This document shows positions 60,769 through 64,000 of a stretch of DNA of 64,000 bases, one piece after another. Origin of the DNA: Flavobacterium caeni. Its GTDB lineage: Bacteria > Bacteroidota > Bacteroidia > Flavobacteriales > Flavobacteriaceae. The DNA lies in assembly GCF_900101895.1 (NCBI RefSeq), contig NZ_FMVF01000002.1:316451-380450 (forward strand). The letters run 5' to 3'. The notes beneath the pieces were generated by a model. The model worked only from the letters and a program-made list of their open reading frames with translations. It ran no database searches and had not been told where the DNA came from. The translations under genes and the position numbers were made by a program. Position 1 is the stretch's first letter; each line of letters starts with the position of its first letter.

Positions 60769-62703
60769 ATGAGAAAGTACCTTACACTTAGTTTATTGTT
60801 TTGTCTGACGGCGACTTTTGCGCAGACCAAACTCCGAAAGGCCGAAAAATTATTCCACACCTATGCGTTTGTGGATGCGGCCCAATTGTATGAGGAATAT
60901 TTGGCCTCTACCGACAAACCCTCGATCGAGGCGATCAAGCACGCGGGCGATTCGTACTACAACATCGACGACAACCGCAACGCGCTCAAATGGTACCAGA
61001 AACTGTACGATGTGCAGGGGCAGACCATGAGCGAGGACTATTTTCTGCGTTACATCCAAACGCTCAAAGGCGTGACCGATTATGCCAAGGCCGACCGGCT
61101 CACCAAGGACTATTTGGAGCAGAAAGGCGACCAGAAGGAAATCGCACGGTTCATGAACCAAAAGCGGTTGCTCGACAGCTTGGCTACCGCGCAACAACTG
61201 TACACGGTCAAGAACCTCGAGAGCAATTCGGCCAAGTCTGATTTTGGCGCGGCGTTTTATGGCGAAAAGATTGTATACGCTTCGGCCAAGGACACGACGC
61301 AGTACAGCGAGAAGCTCTACAGTTGGAACAAACAACCGTTCCTTGATTTGTATGTGGCCGACCGCAATGCCGTAGACGGGTCGCTTTTGGCCGAGCACAA
61401 ATTCCTGCCCGAGATCATGACCAAATACCACGAAGCCACCGTTTCCTTTACGCCCGACGGCAAGACGGTGTATTTTACGGCCAACATCCTCAAAAAGAAC
61501 GATAAGCCCGTCGTCGACAAGTCGCGTACCAATAATTTCCAGATTTTGCGTGTCAACATAGACGGCGACAAGGCGGGCAAGCCCGAAAAATTGTTCTTCA
61601 ATTCAGACAGCTATTCGGTGGGGCATCCCGCGCTGAGCGAAGACGGCAAGTGGCTGTTTTTTGCCTCCGACATGCCCGGCGGTTACGGCGGCACCGATTT
61701 GTACGTGGTCCAGATTTCGGACGGTACGATGGGCAGCCCGCAAAACCTCGGGCCTGCGGTCAATACGATAGGCGAGGAAATGTTCCCGTTTTTCTCGAAC
61801 GGCAAGTTGTATTTCTCATCCGACGGGCATTATGGATTGGGCGATCTGGACGTGTACGAAAGTAAATTTACCGAACCGCTGACGTTCTCCGAGCCGCGCA
61901 ACCTGGGCGGTCCGATCAATTCGAACAAGGACGATTTTGCATACATCGTCGAGCCCAAGGATGCCTATGGCTATGTGTCGTCGAACCGTTTGAATGGCAA
62001 AGGCGACGACGACCTGTTTTATTTCACCAAGGTCAAGCCGGTTTGCAACCAGCACATTTCGGGTGTGGTCATCAATTCGAAATCGAAGGCGCCTATTGCA
62101 ATGGCGTCGGTCAGGGCCTACGATCAATTCGGCGATTTTGTGACCGAAGGAGCGACCGACAACCAGGGCAAGTACAAGATTACCGTGCCATGTTCGAAGA
62201 AGTACAAGCTTGTCGCGTCCAAAGTCAACCATTCGACCGATGAAAAAGAAGTCGAGACCAAGGGCAAGCACGATGTAGAGATACCCGACATCAACTTCGA
62301 ACTCTCGAATTACGACGACCTCGTGGTCAAGGACAAGGGCGTCGAAAAGGTAGACGTGAACCCGATCTTTTTCAACTACGACAAATGGGACATCACGCCA
62401 CAAGCCGCCGAGGAGCTCGACAAGGTGGTGTTCCTGATGCAGAAGTTCCCGAACATCCGCATCAAGATCGAATCGCACACCGACGCGCGCGGCAAGGACA
62501 AATACAATTTGACGTTGTCGGACAACCGCGCCAAGTCGACACAAACCTATATCATTTCCAAGGGAATAGACGCAACTAGGATCGAAAGCGCCATTGGCTA
62601 TGGCGAAAACCGACTGACCAACAAATGTAAAAACGGTGTCAAGTGCACCGAGGCGGAACACTTCAAGAACCGTCGTTCCGACTTTATCGTAATCCAGAAG
62701 TAA
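60769..62703 (+). CDS. OmpA-family protein with PorE-like layout
   Basis: 644 residues, signal peptide ending TFAQT. In order: TPR-like helices (about 20-130), a PD40/WD40-like beta-propeller (about 150-420, FTPDGKTVYFTAN, LSEDGKWLFFASDMPGGYGGTD), a carboxypeptidase-D-like regulatory domain (about 430-505) and an OmpA-like peptidoglycan-binding domain (about 535-644, IESHTDARGKDKYN). This is the domain order of PorE, a T9SS component that links the outer membrane complex to peptidoglycan. It follows the PorP/SprF gene by 12 bases. It could instead serve only this adhesin. Confidence 0.92.
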   Translation: MRKYLTLSLLFCLTATFAQTKLRKAEKLFHTYAFVDAAQLYEEYLASTDKPSIEAIKHAGDSYYNIDDNRNALKWYQKLYDVQGQTMSEDYFLRYIQTLKGVTDYAKADRLTKDYLEQKGDQKEIARFMNQKRLLDSLATAQQLYTVKNLESNSAKSDFGAAFYGEKIVYASAKDTTQYSEKLYSWNKQPFLDLYVADRNAVDGSLLAEHKFLPEIMTKYHEATVSFTPDGKTVYFTANILKKNDKPVVDKSRTNNFQILRVNIDGDKAGKPEKLFFNSDSYSVGHPALSEDGKWLFFASDMPGGYGGTDLYVVQISDGTMGSPQNLGPAVNTIGEEMFPFFSNGKLYFSSDGHYGLGDLDVYESKFTEPLTFSEPRNLGGPINSNKDDFAYIVEPKDAYGYVSSNRLNGKGDDDLFYFTKVKPVCNQHISGVVINSKSKAPIAMASVRAYDQFGDFVTEGATDNQGKYKITVPCSKKYKLVASKVNHSTDEKEVETKGKHDVEIPDINFELSNYDDLVVKDKGVEKVDVNPIFFNYDKWDITPQAAEELDKVVFLMQKFPNIRIKIESHTDARGKDKYNLTLSDNRAKSTQTYIISKGIDATRIESAIGYGENRLTNKCKNGVKCTEAEHFKNRRSDFIVIQK

Positions 62704-62729
62704 GTTTTGTTGAGATTATTTCCAGGAGG

Positions 62730-62768
62730 CCGCCCTTTCGATTAGGTTCGAGGGGCGGTTTTTTTTGC
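62730..62768 (+). terminator. Terminator after the PorE-like gene
   Basis: Stem CCGCCCTTTCGA against TCGAGGGGCGG (with a G-T pair and one bulge) and a run of eight Ts. Confidence 0.85.
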
Positions 62769-62800
62769 GGGTAGTTAGCCCTGTCCTTTTTTTGGAATCG

Positions 62801-62853
62801 TTTTGTGGTAAAATTGCTGTGGTGTTTTTTTTACCACAAAAATTTCACCACAG
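62801..62853. repeat. Interlocking inverted repeats
   Basis: TTTTGTGGTAA (62801-62811) is perfectly inverted as TTACCACAAAA (62831-62841), and CTGTGGTG (62817-62824) as CACCACAG (62846-62853). The two pairs interlock. The words resemble the ends of the element at 24487-24594. Confidence 0.7.
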
Positions 62854-62952
62854 ATTTAGGATCACCCCATGACATTTCCTGTAGCTTTTCGGGTTGGTTT
62901 TTCTACGTTCGGTGTTTGTGGCGGGTCGATCGTTTGGTTTGTGGTGTGGCAG

Positions 62953-63087
62953 TTTTACGGTTTTTCTGTAAGGAAGTAGTTTTGAAAATGGTTAGCTTCG
63001 CACTAGGGAAGGGGGCATTGGAAGTATACCCCAACGGAATTTAAAAATACCATGCAAGCAGATTTTCTGTACTTTTTGTTAAAGTTT
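62953..63087 (+). other. Conserved intergenic element upstream of ligA (copy B)
   Basis: Aligns with 46482-46617 over its whole length (see copy A). Shared blocks: TTTACGGTTTTT, TAAGGAAGT, TAGGGAAGGGGGCA, GTAT-CCC and TTTTGTTAAAGTTT. In this copy TTACGG/CTGTAA form a small stem at the left, and the G run can pair with CCCC downstream rather than the perfect stem of copy A. It ends 215 bases before the ligA start. Confidence 0.65.
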
Positions 63088-63202
63088 TGCGATTTGCCGA
63101 AAGTCGGCAGTTCTGGCCATCGATTTTTTGATCGTAACTATGAGGTTTGAAGTTAAGGTTTGACTTTCTTCCTTCGGAACTTAGCCGCGAAGTTTCGGGA
63201 TG

Positions 63203-63265
63203 GTTTTTGGAATTTGATTTTTGGAATTTGATTTTTGGAATTTGGAATTTGTGATTTGGAATTTG
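63203..63265 (+). repeat. TTTGGAATTTG-type repeats upstream of ligA
   Basis: Five copies of the TTTGGAATTTG word with variable spacing (GATT or GTGA between). Same word as the arrays at 1193-1240 and 1429-1480. Confidence 0.85.
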
Positions 63266-63302
63266 CCTACCGAAATTTTACATTTAACCAAATTTTCCAA
63301 CC

Positions 63303-64000
63303 ATGGACACCCAGCAGCAAATCCAATCGCTTCGCGACGAACTCAATGGCCACAATTACAACTATTATGTGCTTGACAATCCGACGATTTCTGATTTCGA
63401 GTTCGACCAAAAGCTAAAGCAACTCGAGAAACTCGAACAGGAAAACCCGCAGTTTTTTGACGAACATTCGCCTACGCAAAGGGTAGGTGGGGCCGTGACC
63501 AAGAATTTCAAGACCCTGGTGCACGAAAACCGCATGTATTCGCTCGACAATTCGTATTCGAAGGACGAGGTGCGCGAATGGGAGGCGCGTATGCAACGGG
63601 CGTTGGGCAATGTACCCATCGAATATACGTGCGAACTCAAATACGACGGTGCCTCGATGAACCTCACCTACGAAAACGGCAAGCTGCTGCAAGCCGTGAC
63701 GCGCGGTGACGGGTTCCAAGGCGATGAGGTCACAACCAACATCAAAACCATCAAGTCGATCCCGTTGCACCTCAAGGGCGATTTTCCCCAAAAGTTCGAC
63801 ATACGCGGCGAGATCATCCTGCCGCTGGCCGGATTCCAGAAAATGAACGAAGAATTGGTCGAATTGGGCCTGCCGCCGTACGCCAACCCACGCAATACGG
63901 CCTCGGGCAGTTTGAAATTGCAGGACTCGGCCGAGGTGGCCAAGCGTCCGCTCGATTGTTTGTTGTATTCGATCGTGGGGAACAATTTGCCGTTCAAGAC
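63303..64000 (+). CDS. ligA: NAD-dependent DNA ligase, 3' end cut by window
   Basis: 232 residues visible from the ATG at 63303; the frame is open to the end. Seals nicks using NAD. Domain Ia (about 1-65, DNYYVLDNP-like YNYYVLDNPTISD) is followed by the adenylation domain with the AMP-acceptor Lys113 in CELKYDGAS and later RGEIILP and NPRNTASGSLK, the nucleotidyltransferase motifs. The OB fold, zinc finger, HhH and BRCT domains must lie beyond the window. Confidence 0.98.
   Translation, partial: MDTQQQIQSLRDELNGHNYNYYVLDNPTISDFEFDQKLKQLEKLEQENPQFFDEHSPTQRVGGAVTKNFKTLVHENRMYSLDNSYSKDEVREWEARMQRALGNVPIEYTCELKYDGASMNLTYENGKLLQAVTRGDGFQGDEVTTNIKTIKSIPLHLKGDFPQKFDIRGEIILPLAGFQKMNEELVELGLPPYANPRNTASGSLKLQDSAEVAKRPLDCLLYSIVGNNLPFK

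Larger units (their letters stand above)
62704..63302. other. Non-coding gap upstream of ligA
   Basis: 599 bases: terminator (62730-62768), inverted repeats (62801-62853), the conserved element (62953-63087), then TTTGGAA-type words (63203-63265). A TACATTTA (63279-63286) preceded by TTTG at 63255-63258, 20 bases apart, is a probable ligA promoter with one mismatch. No coding frame is supported. Confidence 0.6.

Overview
The window reads as a chromosome segment from a flavobacterium (Bacteroidota, Flavobacteriaceae; Flavobacterium or a near relative). Support comes from a tmRNA whose tag reads GENNYALAA, several promoters of the Bacteroidota type (TTTG, 19 bases, TAnnTTTG), SusC/SusD proteins, two type IX secretion (T9SS) sorting domains, PorP/SprF- and PorE-like proteins, and the blocks rpsF-rpsR-rplI and folP/DUF1599/DoxX/TlpA/tpiA. 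No transposase, integrase, CRISPR array, tRNA or rRNA was found. Both ends cut genes: a PAP2 phosphatase at the left and ligA at the right.

Layout. 1-2.7 kb: PAP2 phosphatase, tmRNA (minus strand) and a beta-lactamase-like lipoprotein. 2.9-4.1 kb: an alanine/saccharopine dehydrogenase-like oxidoreductase. 4.2-24.1 kb: a polysaccharide utilization locus (PUL), all on the plus strand. It holds a membrane-spanning propeller/HTH regulator without a kinase, SusC, SusD, a LamG lipoprotein, a GH144-type glucanase, an esterase, a GH3 beta-glucosidase, a GH97 glucosidase, a GH43-like/discoidin/FN3 protein, an FHS-type sugar permease and an M28 peptidase. GH144 plus GH3 suggests a beta-1,2-glucan substrate; this is inference. 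24.1-31.8 kb: small lipoproteins, kdsA, a DUF433/DUF5615 toxin-antitoxin pair, a split YeeE/YedE transporter, a lysoplasmalogenase plus sterol-desaturase pair (possible ether-lipid catabolism) and clpS. 31.9-39.9 kb: prmA, a porin, and the tpiA-to-DUF1599 operon divergent from folP, which overlaps a TPR/HTH regulator.

40.1-49.2 kb: a T9SS type A propeller protein, rlmH with small membrane proteins, nadC, a YihY/BrkB protein and priA. 49.3-52.8 kb: a LytTR response regulator, the ribosomal operon rpsF-rpsR-rplI, a DUF6495-like protein and a phage-repressor-like regulator that seems unable to self-cleave. 53.2-62.7 kb: a 2202-residue T9SS type B adhesin-like protein followed by PorP/SprF-like and PorE-like proteins, a typical secretion and surface-attachment cassette. 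ligA begins at 63.3 kb.

The intergenic DNA is unusual. It carries (i) five copies of a structured interspersed element with a compensating hairpin, (ii) tandem arrays of 7- or 8-base words (TTTGGAA, GACAAAA, GTCRTAAA), (iii) a conserved element of about 135 bp found once upstream of priA and once upstream of ligA, and (iv) terminal inverted-repeat elements. The strongest candidates for undescribed biology are the priA/ligA element, the kinase-less PUL regulator with a palindrome at the SusC promoter, the four-fold repeated unnamed module in the giant adhesin, and the ether-lipid pair.
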